NCBI GenBank assembly: GCA_947470805.1
Contig: CANIVU010000058.1
Location: 1 to 50,272, forward strand
Direction of reading: 5' to 3'
DNA: 50,272 nucleotides
Source: Acidobacteriota bacterium
GTDB taxonomy: Bacteria; Acidobacteriota; Terriglobia; Bryobacterales; Bryobacteraceae
Notes under the pieces: model-generated
Databases searched by the model: none
What the model was told of the DNA's origin: nothing
Seen by the model: the letters and a program-made list of their open reading frames with translations, nothing else
Translations under genes and position numbers: made by a program
Part shown: positions 15,410 through 24,740 of the stretch, one piece after another
How positions within the stretch are numbered: the first letter of the stretch is position 1
Layout: each line of letters starts with the position of its first letter

Positions 15410-16258
15410 ATGAAACCGCTTATCGCACTTCGGGTTGGGTTTGGTTTGCTGGCTCTGGGGAGCGCCTGGACGGCGTTCACGCAGCAGGGTGGGGGATTGC
15501 AACCGCCGCCGCCACTGGCGCTGGTTAAGGTCGCCGATGACCTCTATTCCATTGAGGGCAGCGGCGGGAATGTCGCCGTCTACTTGACCGATGAAGGGGC
15601 TATCGTCATCGACGATAAGTTTGAACGGAACTACGACGAGATCGTGGCCAATGTGAAGAAGATCACCGATAAGCCGGTGCGGTATGTGTTGAATACGCAC
15701 CACCACGGCGATCATACGGGCGCCAATGCGAAGATGCTGGGCGCCGGGTATGAGGTGCTGCTGCACAAGAACGCACGGGCCAATATGGTGAACGGGAAGA
15801 TGCCGGGGATTCCGCGGATTGCCTTCGCCGATGAGGCGCAGGTGGTGCTGGGCGGGAAGGAAATCCGGGCGAAACACTTCGGGCGGGGCCATACCAATGG
15901 CGACGCGGTGGTGTTCTTTCCGGCGCGGCGGGCGATTCATACCGGCGACTTGATGGCCGGGGCGACGCCGCTGATTGATTACCCCAATGGAGGGAGCGTG
16001 GTGGAGTTTTTGAAGACGCTGGATGGGATTCTGGCGAATGACTTCGACGTCGTGATTCCGGGGCATGGGGCCGTGCAGAAGAAAGCTGATTTGCAGGCTT
16101 ATCGGGATAACTTTAGTAAGTTAGTGGCCGCGGCGCGGGAGCAGGTGCGGGCAGGGAAGAGTAAAGAAGAAATCGGGAAGTTTATGGCGGCGAACTATGG
16201 GTGGGGGGCGATGCAGGCGCGGCTGTCGCTGGATGGGATGATGGCGGAGTTGAAGTAA
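15410..16258 (+). CDS. Secreted metallo-beta-lactamase-fold hydrolase
   Basis: The 282-residue protein has an N-terminal hydrophobic export signal (MKPLIALRVGFGLLALGSAW) and a metallo-beta-lactamase fold with the full metal site: THHHGDH (96-102, ligands H97, H99, D101 and H102), H161 in RGHTNGDAV, D180 in HTGDL and H219 in IPGHG. The general layout matches the large MBL-fold hydrolase group near subclass B3/quinoprotein-relay proteins. The substrate is unknown: lactones, thioesters or beta-lactams are possible. The real start is ATG 15410; the upstream open frame runs through the palindromic repeat. Confidence 0.9.
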   Translation: MKPLIALRVGFGLLALGSAWTAFTQQGGGLQPPPPLALVKVADDLYSIEGSGGNVAVYLTDEGAIVIDDKFERNYDEIVANVKKITDKPVRYVLNTHHHGDHTGANAKMLGAGYEVLLHKNARANMVNGKMPGIPRIAFADEAQVVLGGKEIRAKHFGRGHTNGDAVVFFPARRAIHTGDLMAGATPLIDYPNGGSVVEFLKTLDGILANDFDVVIPGHGAVQKKADLQAYRDNFSKLVAAAREQVRAGKSKEEIGKFMAANYGWGAMQARLSLDGMMAELK

Positions 16259-16268
16259 GTTTGCTGTG

Positions 16269-17405
16269 TTAGTGGCCGAGGAGGAAGCGGCGGCAGGGTT
16301 TTTCCACGGCGAAATAGAGAATCGCCGCAGCGCCGGCGGCGCACGCTAAGCACAATGGGGCGGCCAGCCAGAGGGTGGCCGCCGGAAGTGCCTGGCGCGC
16401 GATCAGGGGAAAGATCAGCACCGAGAAGAGCTTGACCACCGGGCCGTGCACCAGATAGAAGGAGTAACCGGTGCGGCCGAAGGCGGCCATGCGGCGCGCG
16501 AGGGGGCGCTGGCCCTGGGCGGGATAGCGGCTTTGCAGGACGATGGCCACGAAGACAATTGTCGTGACCGCGATGAGGCCGGTGGCCACAAAGGAGAACT
16601 GCGCGAAGAGGCCGGGCCAGCCGGCGCCGATGAGATGGCCGTCGAGCAGGGCGCGGTAGAGGACGGCGCCGAGGCAGATGGCGGTGGCCCAACGGAGGAT
16701 GCCGGGGCGATGGTGGGGGAGCCATTCGGCGCGCTTGAGTTCGAATACCAGATACCCGGCTGGGATATAGGCGAAACGGGCCGGGGGCGTCCCCAGGGTG
16801 AGTCCCGCGACGAGAATGAACGCGACGAGAGAGGCCCAGACGGCGTTGCGGACCGGGGCTCCCCAGGCGAGCCGGCGCAGGGCGATGCCTACCAGGGGAA
16901 GGGTGACGTAGCCAGCGACGATGTAGCTGAGCGTCCAGGTGACCGTGAGAAAGGGATGATCGGGAAACAGGCCGGGGAGGAGCAGGGTTTGTTGCAGGAT
17001 GTGCCGCCAACTGAGGGCTTCGGGCGGGAGACGGGTGTAGCCGGGTGCGAAGGCGGAAAACAGGATGGCCAAGGTGAGGACCGTCAGGTAGGGCACATAG
17101 ATCCGCACGATGCGGAGCCAGACGAAGCGGGCATAGGGAAAGCGGCCGGTGGCAAGGTTGTGGGCCAGGAAGTAGCCGCTCAGTAGTAACAGCAGGTTCG
17201 TGCCCGTGGAGCCGATACGGGCGGCGGTCCATTCAGTGGCGTCCAGCAGCGGCTCGCCCTGCGTGAAGGGAGCGACGAGGCCGGCGTAGTGGTAGAAGAA
17301 GACGAGGAGTGCTGCGACGGCACGAAGGATATCGAAGACCGGTAGGCGGGCGGATTCGATCCGGGTGGGTGAAGGAGTAGGAGTGGAAAGAGCGGTTGCT
17401 GCCAT
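16269..17405 (-). CDS. Acyltransferase-3 family membrane protein (OafA/YrhL-like)
   Basis: The 378-residue protein has about ten hydrophobic segments and the acyltransferase-3 start FDILRAVAALLVFFYHYAGL with the conserved His near residue 37, followed by LLLLLSGYFLAHNLATGRFP and FVWLRIVRIYVPYL, whose Arg residues are characteristic. The C-terminus has GYSFYLVHGPVVKLFS. Such enzymes transfer acetyl or other acyl groups to cell-surface carbohydrates or lipids. ATG 17405 is favoured over 17420. A possible -10 TATAAA lies on the minus strand at 17442-17437. It converges with the MBL gene, with only 10 bases between them. Confidence 0.92.
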   Translation of the reverse strand: MAATALSTPTPSPTRIESARLPVFDILRAVAALLVFFYHYAGLVAPFTQGEPLLDATEWTAARIGSTGTNLLLLLSGYFLAHNLATGRFPYARFVWLRIVRIYVPYLTVLTLAILFSAFAPGYTRLPPEALSWRHILQQTLLLPGLFPDHPFLTVTWTLSYIVAGYVTLPLVGIALRRLAWGAPVRNAVWASLVAFILVAGLTLGTPPARFAYIPAGYLVFELKRAEWLPHHRPGILRWATAICLGAVLYRALLDGHLIGAGWPGLFAQFSFVATGLIAVTTIVFVAIVLQSRYPAQGQRPLARRMAAFGRTGYSFYLVHGPVVKLFSVLIFPLIARQALPAATLWLAAPLCLACAAGAAAILYFAVEKPCRRFLLGH

Positions 17406-17605
17406 GGCGAAAGACTCCAAGGCGGATTACTTTCCCTTTATAACCCGCGGACCGCATAGGACTCTCGCTTTTTTCGGTCGGATTATTCCGGGTTGGGAGC
17501 TCCTGAGGGCGCCGGCGAGGGGTGGGCGCGCCGCTTTTTTTCCGTCGCCGGGATGGGGGTGGTCATCTCTCCTGCTGTGAGGGTTGTTCTGAGCGGGACG
17601 TATCG

Positions 17606-17755
17606 ATGAAGAACGTGAAGAAAGCCGACCTGCCGACGAAGATCTGTGCGGTGTGCCACCTGCCATTTACCTGGCGGAAGCGGTGGGCGCGGGTGTGGGA
17701 CGAGGTTCGCTATTGCAGCGAACGTTGCCGGCGGAACCGGAACGGGCGGGGATGA
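17606..17755 (+). CDS. DUF2256 small protein
   Basis: The 49-residue protein has [20 protein letters not shown] followed by a [17 protein letters not shown] segment, the whole DUF2256 motif. Two Cys pairs (CAVC and CSERC) could bind zinc or an iron-sulfur cluster. Its stop codon overlaps the next start (ATGA at 17752-17755). DUF2256 proteins often neighbour FAD-binding photolyase-like genes, and that holds here; a role as a metal or cofactor partner is inference. ATG 17606 is chosen because conservation begins right after it. Confidence 0.9.
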   Translation: MKNVKKADLPTKICAVCHLPFTWRKRWARVWDEVRYCSERCRRNRNGRG

Positions 17756-18546
17756 CGGGGCCGTTGCGGGGCGCGTTTGCGACGCGCGAGGAGCTACTGG
17801 CATACCTTCGCGCGGAGTTTCCGCGGGCTGTGGCCGCGGAGTCCGGTTTGAGTCCGATTCGCGGGGGGCGGAGGGAGGCGCTGGCGCGGTTGGGCGCGAT
17901 TGAACCGGTTGGCTATGCGCGGACGAGGAATTTTCTGGAGGGCGGGGTGACACGGCTTTCCCCGTATATCCGGCATGGGGTGCTGACGCTGGGGGAAGTT
18001 TGGCGGCACGCCTGTTCCCTGGTGGGGGAACGGCGGGAACGGGCGGCGAAGTTTGCCAGTGAACTGGCCTGGCGCGACTACTGGCAACGGCTATACGCCG
18101 AGTGGGGCAGCGGGGTGTGGGAGGACCGGGAGGGCTATAAGACGGGCTTTCGCGCCGAGGAGTATGACGACACGTTGCCGGAGGAGATTGCGCGGGGCCG
18201 TACGGGGTTAGCTTGTATAGACGCCTTTGCCACGGAGCTGCGGCAGACGGGTTACCTGCACAACCATGCGCGGATGTGGGTGGCGGCGTATGTGGTGCAC
18301 TGGCGGCGGGTGCGGTGGCAGGCCGGGGCGCGGTGGTTTCTGACGCATCTGCTGGATGGCGATCCGGCGTCGAACAACCTGTCGTGGCAGTGGGTGGCTT
18401 CCACCTTTTCGCATAAGCCGTACTTCTTCAATCGGGAGAATTTGGAGAAGTACACGGAGGGCCGGTATTGCAGCCAATGCCAGGCGGAGTGCCCGTTTCG
18501 GGGGAGTTATGAGGCGCTGGGGGAGAGGCTGTTCCGGATTCTATGA
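17752..18546 (+). CDS. FAD-binding photolyase/cryptochrome-like protein without antenna domain
   Basis: The 264-residue protein matches only the helical FAD-binding domain of the photolyase family: [32 protein letters not shown], the core [20 protein letters not shown] followed by [10 protein letters not shown], and [20 protein letters not shown]. The N-terminal alpha/beta antenna domain of a standard photolyase is missing, so this resembles short photolyase-like proteins. The tail has [13 protein letters not shown], a Cys cluster (C-x2-C-x3-C) that might bind an Fe-S cluster or zinc. It overlaps its neighbours on both sides by ATGA. Whether it repairs DNA or senses light is unknown. Confidence 0.9.
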   Translation: MTGPLRGAFATREELLAYLRAEFPRAVAAESGLSPIRGGRREALARLGAIEPVGYARTRNFLEGGVTRLSPYIRHGVLTLGEVWRHACSLVGERRERAAKFASELAWRDYWQRLYAEWGSGVWEDREGYKTGFRAEEYDDTLPEEIARGRTGLACIDAFATELRQTGYLHNHARMWVAAYVVHWRRVRWQAGARWFLTHLLDGDPASNNLSWQWVASTFSHKPYFFNRENLEKYTEGRYCSQCQAECPFRGSYEALGERLFRIL

Positions 18547-18950
18547 AACTGCATTGGGTACACTCGGATAGCCTGCGCGCCGATTGGCTGGACGCGGCGC
18601 GGGGGCCGGCGGTGTTTGTGTTCGACGACCGGCAGTTGGAGGCGGAGAACTGGAGCCTGCAGCGGATCGGGTTTGTGTATGAATGCCTGCTGGAGATACC
18701 GGGGGTGGAGATCTGGCGGGGGGCGGTGGCGGAGACGCTGGGCCGTTTGGTTGCCGAGCGCAGGTTGGAAGGGGTTGTGGCGGCGCGGACGCCGGACCCG
18801 TGGTTGCAGGCCGAGGGCGCGGCGTTGGCGGCGGCTGGGGTACGGGTGGAGTGGGTGGAGCCGGAGGCGTTTGTGACGCTGCGGGGGCGGGTGGATCTGG
18901 GGCGGTTTTCGCGGTATTGGCGGAAGGCGGAGGGGGCGTTGCTGGGATGA
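18543..18950 (+). CDS. Small protein resembling a detached photolyase alpha/beta (antenna) domain
   Basis: The 135-residue protein starts [20 protein letters not shown], then PAVFVFDDRQL, RIGFVYECLLEIPGVEIWRG and LEGVVAARTPDPWLQAEGAA, ending near VRVEWVEPEAFVTLRG. The order (strand with 'W-V-H-S-D-S-L-R', 'G-P-A-V-F-V-F-D-D', a helix with 'L-L-E', a strand after it, 'A-A-L-A-A-A-G-V-x-V') follows the Rossmann-like N-terminal domain of photolyases. It lies between the FAD-only protein and the full photolyase and overlaps both by ATGA-type junctions. I infer it is the separately encoded antenna-like domain; a structure-based comparison is needed to be firm. Confidence 0.6.
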   Translation: MKLHWVHSDSLRADWLDAARGPAVFVFDDRQLEAENWSLQRIGFVYECLLEIPGVEIWRGAVAETLGRLVAERRLEGVVAARTPDPWLQAEGAALAAAGVRVEWVEPEAFVTLRGRVDLGRFSRYWRKAEGALLG

Positions 18951-20365
18951 TGGAGGTGGTTTGGTTCAAGCGCGATTTGCGGGTGGCCGATCACGCGCCG
19001 CTGGTTGAGGCGAGCCGGCGGGGGGCGGTGCTGCCGCTCTACATTGTGGAGCCGGAGGTGCTGGCGGGAGAGGACTACAGCGCTTGCCACTGGACTTTTA
19101 CGGCGGGGTGTTTGCGCGACTTGCGGCGGGAGCTGGCGGCGCTGGGGCAGCCGCTGGTGGTGCGGGTGGGCGAGGCGCTGGCGGTGTTGCAACAGATCCA
19201 CGCCGAGCATGGCATTGCGAGGCTGTGGTCCCACGAGGAGACGGGGAACGCGATTACCTACCGGCGGGACCTGGCGGTGGGCCGGTGGGCGCGGGCGGCG
19301 GGTATTGCGTGGCAGGAGACGCCGAATGGGGGCGTGGTGCGGCGGTTGCAGGGGCGCGACGGGTGGGCGCGGCAGTGGGAGGCGCGGATGGGGGCGGCGA
19401 TTGTGCCGGCGCCGGAGGGGTTGCGCGGGGTGGGGCTAGAGCCCGGGGCGATACCGGAGGGGCGGGAACTGGGATTGGGGCCGGACCGTACGCAGGGTGC
19501 GCAGGCGGGCGGGGCACGGGCGGGGCGGACGCTGTTAGACAGTTTCCTGGCGGGCAGGGGGGCGCGGTATCACCTGGAGATGTCGTCGCCGGTGACGGCG
19601 GTGAATAGCTGTTCGCGGTTGAGTCCGCATTTGGCGTATGGGACGATTTCCACGCGGATGGTGGTGCAGCGGTTGCGGGAGCAGAAGGGGCGGGCGTGGA
19701 GCGCCTTCGACGCGCGGTTGCACTGGCGGGACCACTTCATGCAGAAGCTGGAGGACGAGCCGGCGATTGAGCTTCAGAACTTCGTGCGTGGGTTCGACGG
19801 GTTGCGGGAGAACGATTTCGATGGGGAGCGGTTCGCGGCGTGGGCGGAGGGGCGGACGGGGTATCCGATGGTGGATGCGTGCATGCGGTGTTTGCGGGAG
19901 ATGGGGTGGATCAACTTCCGGATGCGGGCGATGCTGATGTCGTTTGCGGCGTATCATCTGTGGCTGCACTGGCGGCCGGTGGGGCTGCACCTGGCGCGAC
20001 TGTTTGTGGACTATGAGCCGGGGATTCATTGGAGCCAATGCCAGATGCAGTCCGGCACGACGGGGATCAATACGCTGCGCATTTACAACCCGTTGAAGCA
20101 GGCGGAGGATCACGATCCGGAGGGGGTGTTTGTGCGGCGGTGGATTCCGGAGTTGGACGGGGGCTATCCGGCGCCGATTGTGGAACACACCGAGGCGGTG
20201 CGGGCGGCGCGGGCGCGGCTGGGGGAGTTCCGGCGGCGGGAGGGTGTGTGGGCCGATATTCAGCAGGTGGCGCGGAAGCATGGGAGCCGGAAGGGGCGGG
20301 CGCCGAGGCCCAAACGGATGGCGAAGCAGCAGTTGGGGCTGTTCGACGGCGAGGCGGCGGGTTAG
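18947..20365 (+). CDS. phrB: Deoxyribodipyrimidine photolyase / cryptochrome family protein
   Basis: The 472-residue protein has the complete two-domain architecture: an N-terminal alpha/beta domain ([20 protein letters not shown], then LWSHEETGN) and a helical FAD domain ([85 protein letters not shown]). It should bind FAD and repair UV dimers with blue light. The FAD core '[10 protein letters not shown]' differs from the classical 'H-N-R-x-R' form, so a cryptochrome-like subgroup is possible. ATG 18947 overlaps the preceding stop; 18950 is an alternative. Its 3' end overlaps the convergent aldolase gene by 4 bases. Confidence 0.93.
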   Translation: MMEVVWFKRDLRVADHAPLVEASRRGAVLPLYIVEPEVLAGEDYSACHWTFTAGCLRDLRRELAALGQPLVVRVGEALAVLQQIHAEHGIARLWSHEETGNAITYRRDLAVGRWARAAGIAWQETPNGGVVRRLQGRDGWARQWEARMGAAIVPAPEGLRGVGLEPGAIPEGRELGLGPDRTQGAQAGGARAGRTLLDSFLAGRGARYHLEMSSPVTAVNSCSRLSPHLAYGTISTRMVVQRLREQKGRAWSAFDARLHWRDHFMQKLEDEPAIELQNFVRGFDGLRENDFDGERFAAWAEGRTGYPMVDACMRCLREMGWINFRMRAMLMSFAAYHLWLHWRPVGLHLARLFVDYEPGIHWSQCQMQSGTTGINTLRIYNPLKQAEDHDPEGVFVRRWIPELDGGYPAPIVEHTEAVRAARARLGEFRRREGVWADIQQVARKHGSRKGRAPRPKRMAKQQLGLFDGEAAG

Positions 20366-21378
20366 GCGGAGCGATAGCGCTCGGCCATGGCGGCGAGAGG
20401 GATGGGGGCGTAGTCCCCGGCGTGGCCGGCCTGGCCGAAGGCGGACATGCGTTCCATGACCACCTGTTGCATCGCTTCGCGGGCGGGCTTGAGGTAGGCG
20501 CGTGGATCGAACTCCTCCGGGCTTTCGGCGAGGAGGCGGCGGACGGCGGCGGTCATGGCCATGCGGCCGTCGGTATCGACGTTGACCTTTCGGACGCCGT
20601 TGCGGATGCCGAGTTGAATTTCGTCGAGGGGGACGCCGTAGGTTTGGCGGATTTTGCCGCCATAGCGGTTGATTGCGTCCTGCAAGTCCTGGGGCACGCT
20701 GGAGGAGCCGTGCATGACCAGATGGGTGTTGGGCAGGCTGCGGTGGATCTGGAGAATGAGATCCATGACGAGAGTGGAGCCGGTTGGTTTGCGGGAGAAC
20801 TTGTAGGCGCCGTGGCTGGTACCGATGGCGACGGCGAGGGCGTCGACACCGGTGCGTTCGACGAATTCGACGGCCTGGGCGGGATCGGTGAGGCGGGCCA
20901 AGCCATGGAGCCCGGCGCCGTGGCCATCTTCGACGCCGCCGAGGCAGCCCAGTTCGCCTTCCACGGTGACGCCGCGGGCGTGGGCCATTTCGACGACCTG
21001 GCGGGTGACCTGCACATTGTATTCAAACGACGCGGGCGTCTTGCCGTCTTCGAGAAGGGAGCCGTCCATCATGACGCTAGTGAAGCCCATTTCGATGGAT
21101 TTGCGGCAGGAATCGGGGCTGTTGCCGTGGTCCAGATTGAGGGCGACGGGGACGTCGGGATAGAGTTCGAGGGCGGCGGCGATGAGGTGTTTGAGAAAGA
21201 CGTCGTCGGCATAGCCGCGGGCGTTGCGGCTGGCTTGGACGATGACCGGGGATCGGGTGGCGCGCGCGGCCTCGAAGATGGCCTGGGTCTGTTCCAGGTT
21301 GACGATGTTGAAGGCGCCGACGCCGTAGCCGCCAATGGCGGCCTCGTCCAGCATCTGGCGCATCGAAACTAGTGGCAT
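20362..21378 (-). CDS. fba: Class II fructose-bisphosphate aldolase family protein
   Basis: The 338-residue protein is a zinc-dependent class II aldolase. It has [40 protein letters not shown] with the catalytic-site Asp and zinc His, [19 protein letters not shown] and [10 protein letters not shown], followed by [14 protein letters not shown]. These match the long 'Calvin-type' subgroup. It could cleave fructose- or tagatose-1,6-bisphosphate. The start overlaps the MFS gene end by 10 bases. Together with the dehydrogenase, carrier and PfkB kinase next door it would complete a short catabolic route to triose phosphates, so a specialised substrate is as likely as glycolytic use. Confidence 0.93.
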   Translation of the reverse strand: MPLVSMRQMLDEAAIGGYGVGAFNIVNLEQTQAIFEAARATRSPVIVQASRNARGYADDVFLKHLIAAALELYPDVPVALNLDHGNSPDSCRKSIEMGFTSVMMDGSLLEDGKTPASFEYNVQVTRQVVEMAHARGVTVEGELGCLGGVEDGHGAGLHGLARLTDPAQAVEFVERTGVDALAVAIGTSHGAYKFSRKPTGSTLVMDLILQIHRSLPNTHLVMHGSSSVPQDLQDAINRYGGKIRQTYGVPLDEIQLGIRNGVRKVNVDTDGRMAMTAAVRRLLAESPEEFDPRAYLKPAREAMQQVVMERMSAFGQAGHAGDYAPIPLAAMAERYRSA

Positions 21379-22634
21379 TCGCGGGTGTTTCCTTCGGCGG
21401 GATTTTCAGCGATTAACGGGGTGACGGGGTCCAGAAAGGCCCAGCAGATGGTGCCCAGGAAGTAGACGGCGGCGGAGATATAGATGCAGAGGTTCCAGTC
21501 GTTGTTGGTCCACTGGAGCAGGAACCCGATGATGAGGGGGGAGACGGCGCCGCCGACGTTGCCAAAGCCGGCCATGGCGCCGGAGACGGTGCCCGCGTAT
21601 TTGCCGCCGAGATCGGTGCAGGCGCCCCAGGCGCCGGGCATGACAAGATCGTTGGCGAAGCTGGCGGCGCCCATGGCGAGCATGGAGTGGAGGGGATTCT
21701 CCAGGCGGGCGGCGACGACGAGAAGGATGGCGGCCGAGGTGTAGCCGATGTAGGCCATCATGCGGCGGGTGGCGCCGACGCTGCCGGTGTATTTCGTCAG
21801 CGAGCCGGAGATGCCGCCGCAGAAGAAGGAGCCGAGGCCACCCATGAACAGGGGCAGGCCGGCGAGCAGGGCGCCTTGTTCGAGTTCGACGTGGCGGGCT
21901 TCGCGGAGGTAGCTGGGCAGCCAGGTGATGTAGAACCACCAGCCGTAGGAGGAGGTGAAGTAGGGGATCAGCAGCAGCCAGATTTGGCGGGAAGTGAAGA
22001 TCGTTTTCCAGGGGACATCGGGCGGGTGGGCGGGGGCCTCCGAGCCCGGCGTATCGCGGAACCAGATGTAGAACCAGATGGCCCAGACGACGCCCAGGAG
22101 GGCGAAGAGGAAGAACATGGAGCGCCAGTCGACGTAGCGGAGGACGAAGACGACCAGATAGGGCGTGAAGGCGCCGCCCCAGCGCGCGGCGAGCCAGAGG
22201 AAGCCCTGAGCCCAGTTCTGTTCGGCCGGGGGCAGGCAGAGGCTGAAGGTGCGGTTGATGTTCGGGAACGCGCCCGCTTCGCCGATGCCGAAGAGGGCGC
22301 GCATGACGACCAACGAGGTGAAGTTCCAGGCCTGGCCGGTGGCGGCGGTGAAGAACGACCACCAGAGGACGATGCGGGTGAGGACGTTGCGGGAGCCGAT
22401 GCGGTCCCCGAGCAGGCCGCTGGGGAGTTCAAAGGCGCAGTAGGCCCAGCCGAAGGCGGAGAAGACCATGCCCATCTGGATCTTGTCGAGGTTGAGATCG
22501 CGAGCGATGAGGGGTTGGGCCTGGGCGATGGAGATGCGGTCGATGTAGGTGACGATGGCGAGCGCCATGGCGAAGGCCACCAGATAGCGCCGTTGGCGTT
22601 TGGGCGGATATGTGCGGCCGGCGATGGTCTCCAT
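21369..22634 (-). CDS. MFS transporter (anion:cation symporter-like)
   Basis: The 421-residue protein has about 12 membrane segments and the N-terminal pattern of the ACS subgroup of MFS carriers: [20 protein letters not shown] followed by [20 protein letters not shown] and the loop [21 protein letters not shown] also fits that family. ACS carriers usually import sugar acids or organic anions by H+ symport. ATG 22634 is chosen since it sits one base after the dehydrogenase stop, and the 26 residues further upstream would overlap the dehydrogenase gene. It is co-transcribed with the dehydrogenase and aldolase. Confidence 0.92.
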   Translation of the reverse strand: METIAGRTYPPKRQRRYLVAFAMALAIVTYIDRISIAQAQPLIARDLNLDKIQMGMVFSAFGWAYCAFELPSGLLGDRIGSRNVLTRIVLWWSFFTAATGQAWNFTSLVVMRALFGIGEAGAFPNINRTFSLCLPPAEQNWAQGFLWLAARWGGAFTPYLVVFVLRYVDWRSMFFLFALLGVVWAIWFYIWFRDTPGSEAPAHPPDVPWKTIFTSRQIWLLLIPYFTSSYGWWFYITWLPSYLREARHVELEQGALLAGLPLFMGGLGSFFCGGISGSLTKYTGSVGATRRMMAYIGYTSAAILLVVAARLENPLHSMLAMGAASFANDLVMPGAWGACTDLGGKYAGTVSGAMAGFGNVGGAVSPLIIGFLLQWTNNDWNLCIYISAAVYFLGTICWAFLDPVTPLIAENPAEGNTRECH

Positions 22635-22635
22635 G

Positions 22636-23652
22636 TCAGCCTTGTGGCAGGATCTGGACCTTGACGCCGGCGGCGCCCGAGGCCTGGGCGGCGAAGGCGC
22701 TTTCGAAATCATCGATGGTGAACTGGGTCATCGGCATGAGGTCCAGGCCCAGGCGGGGCAACAGATGGACGGCCCGTTCGTGGGTGTAGGGGTTGATGAC
22801 GGAGCCGATGATCGAGATTTCGCGGACGAAGATATCGAACTGGGGGATGCGGGCGACGGCACCCATGGGGGCGACGCCGAAGACGAGGATTTTGGCGCCG
22901 CGGGCGGCGACTTCGACGGCGAACTCAAGGGTGGCCGGGGTGCCGGCGGCTTCGATGATGGAGTCGAAGCCGGCGCCGTTGGTGATGTCGGCGAGTTGTT
23001 CGCGGAAGGTTGGGGATTTGGGGTCGAGGGCGAAATCGGCGCCAAAGGAGAGGGCGGTGGCGCGGCGGGTGGCGTCGGGCTCACTGACGACAATGGGGGC
23101 GGCGCCAGCGAGGCGAGCCAGGCGGGTGAGGATGAGCCCGGCGGGACCGGCGCCGATGACCAGTAGCGGGTGGCCGGATTTGGGGGCGAGGCGGTCCATG
23201 CCGTGGACGCAGCAGGCGGTGGGTTCGACAAGGCAGCCGAGGCGGGCATCGAAGCCGGGCGGGAGTTTGTAAACGGTGCGTGCCGGGACGACGAGGGCTT
23301 CGGCAAGGCCGCCGTTCAAGTGGACGCCGAAGGCCTGTTTGCGGAGGCAGAGGTGTTCCTGGCCGCTGCGGCAGTAGCGGCAGCCGGTGCAGTAGACGTG
23401 GGGTTCGACGGTGACGATGTCGCCTTCGCGGACTCCGTGGACACCGTGGCCGAGCGCTTCGACAATGCCGGCGATTTCGTGGCCGAGGACGATGCCGTGC
23501 GTGGCGGGGAACTCGCCGCGGAGGATATGGGTATCGGTACCGCAGATGCCGACGACCTGCGGGCGGAGGCGGACTTCACCGGCAGCGGGGGAGGGAAGGG
23601 GCAGGTCCTCCAGATGAAGCTCCCCGGGCGAGTGGAAGACGACGCCTTTCAT
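22636..23652 (-). CDS. Zinc-dependent medium-chain alcohol/polyol dehydrogenase
   Basis: The 338-residue protein has the catalytic zinc site of the MDR superfamily (C37 in VGICGTD, H58-E59 in LGHEIAG) and a complete structural zinc lobe (Cys 88, 91, 94 and 102 in VYCTGCRYCRSGQEHLC). A Rossmann motif VIGAGPAGLI follows for NAD(P). Its closest recognisable type is sorbitol/threonine dehydrogenase. It should oxidise a sugar alcohol or sugar to the keto form. ATG 23652 gives a normal MDR N-terminus (MKGVVFHSPGELHLEDLPLP). It leads the minus-strand operon dehydrogenase-MFS-aldolase, and the divergent PfkB kinase starts 63 bases away. Confidence 0.93.
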   Translation of the reverse strand: MKGVVFHSPGELHLEDLPLPSPAAGEVRLRPQVVGICGTDTHILRGEFPATHGIVLGHEIAGIVEALGHGVHGVREGDIVTVEPHVYCTGCRYCRSGQEHLCLRKQAFGVHLNGGLAEALVVPARTVYKLPPGFDARLGCLVEPTACCVHGMDRLAPKSGHPLLVIGAGPAGLILTRLARLAGAAPIVVSEPDATRRATALSFGADFALDPKSPTFREQLADITNGAGFDSIIEAAGTPATLEFAVEVAARGAKILVFGVAPMGAVARIPQFDIFVREISIIGSVINPYTHERAVHLLPRLGLDLMPMTQFTIDDFESAFAAQASGAAGVKVQILPQG

Positions 23653-23715
23653 GCGCGGGACTCGGGGACGGTGACGTGGAATTGCATAGGGAACTTGGAG
23701 AGAATAGCCATCATA

Positions 23716-24669
23716 ATGCAAGCCGGGCTTTCGGTAGTATGTGTCGGCGTGGCGACCCACGATGTGATTGCGGTGGCGAGCGATCCGCTGTTGCCGGATG
23801 GGCGGATTGTGGCCGAGGCGATTGTGGACGCCGGCGGGGGAAACGCGGCGACGGCGGCGGTGGCGCTGGCGCGGCTGGGTGTGGCGGTGGAGTTTGTGGG
23901 CCGCATTGGGGACGACGCGGTGGGCGCGACGATCCGGAAACGGTTGGGCGAGGAAGGGGTAGGGATTGCGGGGCTACGGGAGGTGGTTGGGGGGCAATCG
24001 CCGGCGAGCGTGATTGTGGTGAATCCGGCAACGGCGCAGCGGTCGATTGTGACGTTGCCGGCGGCCGGGCTGGCGTTGGAGTTGGGGCCGGCGGAGTTGG
24101 AGGCGTGCCGGCGGGCGGCGTGGATTCACGTCGATTACGCGGGGCACCGGGCGATTGGGCAGATCCGGCGGGCGGGGATTCGGACGCCGGTGTCGCTCGA
24201 CGCCGGCAACGCGGTGGCGGACCTGGACCTGCGGGAGATTGCGCTGTACGCGCCGACGCGGAGTGAGCTGTGCCGTGTGATGGGGACCGGGGATGTACGG
24301 GAGGCGATTGAGTTGGCGATCGCGGCGGGGCCGCGGATGGTGGCGGTGACGATGGGGGAAGAGGGTAGCGTGGCGGGGGTGCGGACGGCCGAGGGCGGCG
24401 TGGCGTTTCTGCAGGCGCCGGCGTTTCCGGTGGCGCGAATGGGGAGCACACTGGGGGCGGGCGATGTGTTTCATGGTGCGCTGGTGGCTGGGTTGGCATT
24501 GGGGCGCGGGGAGGGGGAGGCGCTGTTGTGGGCGAACGCGGCGGCGGCACTGGCGTGCCGGGGAGTGGATGGGCGGTCGGCGATTCCGGTGTTGGCGGAG
24601 TTAGAGGCGTTTCTGTCTGGCGGTGGCGGGCGGAAGTTATCCGACAGTCATAACTGCGACCTGCGATAG
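23716..24669 (+). CDS. PfkB-family carbohydrate kinase
   Basis: The 317-residue protein is a ribokinase-fold sugar kinase: AGGGNAATAAVALARLGVAV EFVGRIGDDAVG near the N-terminus (the first PfkB signature), and STLGAGDVFHGALVAGLALG near the C-terminus, with the catalytic Asp in GAGD. It should phosphorylate a keto sugar or sugar derivative with ATP. It is divergent from the dehydrogenase-MFS-aldolase operon and likely shares its control region (23653-23715). Combined with the aldolase, the enzyme would supply its phosphorylated substrate. ATG 23716 is chosen as the first start before VVCVGVATHDVIAV. Confidence 0.92.
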   Translation: MQAGLSVVCVGVATHDVIAVASDPLLPDGRIVAEAIVDAGGGNAATAAVALARLGVAVEFVGRIGDDAVGATIRKRLGEEGVGIAGLREVVGGQSPASVIVVNPATAQRSIVTLPAAGLALELGPAELEACRRAAWIHVDYAGHRAIGQIRRAGIRTPVSLDAGNAVADLDLREIALYAPTRSELCRVMGTGDVREAIELAIAAGPRMVAVTMGEEGSVAGVRTAEGGVAFLQAPAFPVARMGSTLGAGDVFHGALVAGLALGRGEGEALLWANAAAALACRGVDGRSAIPVLAELEAFLSGGGGRKLSDSHNCDLR

Positions 24670-24740
24670 TTCGGTTATGTTTTTGGTACTATTTTTTTTC
24701 TTCCTGCCGAGGAGTATTGTTGGAGTAACCGGAGAACCTA

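Noticed and set aside
23653-23715. Operator in the divergent dehydrogenase/kinase gap
   Set aside because: I could not find a convincing dyad or promoter pair in these 63 bases.
24690-24702. T-rich run as a terminator of the PfkB gene
   Set aside because: No stable stem precedes it; it is more likely part of the next gene's leader.
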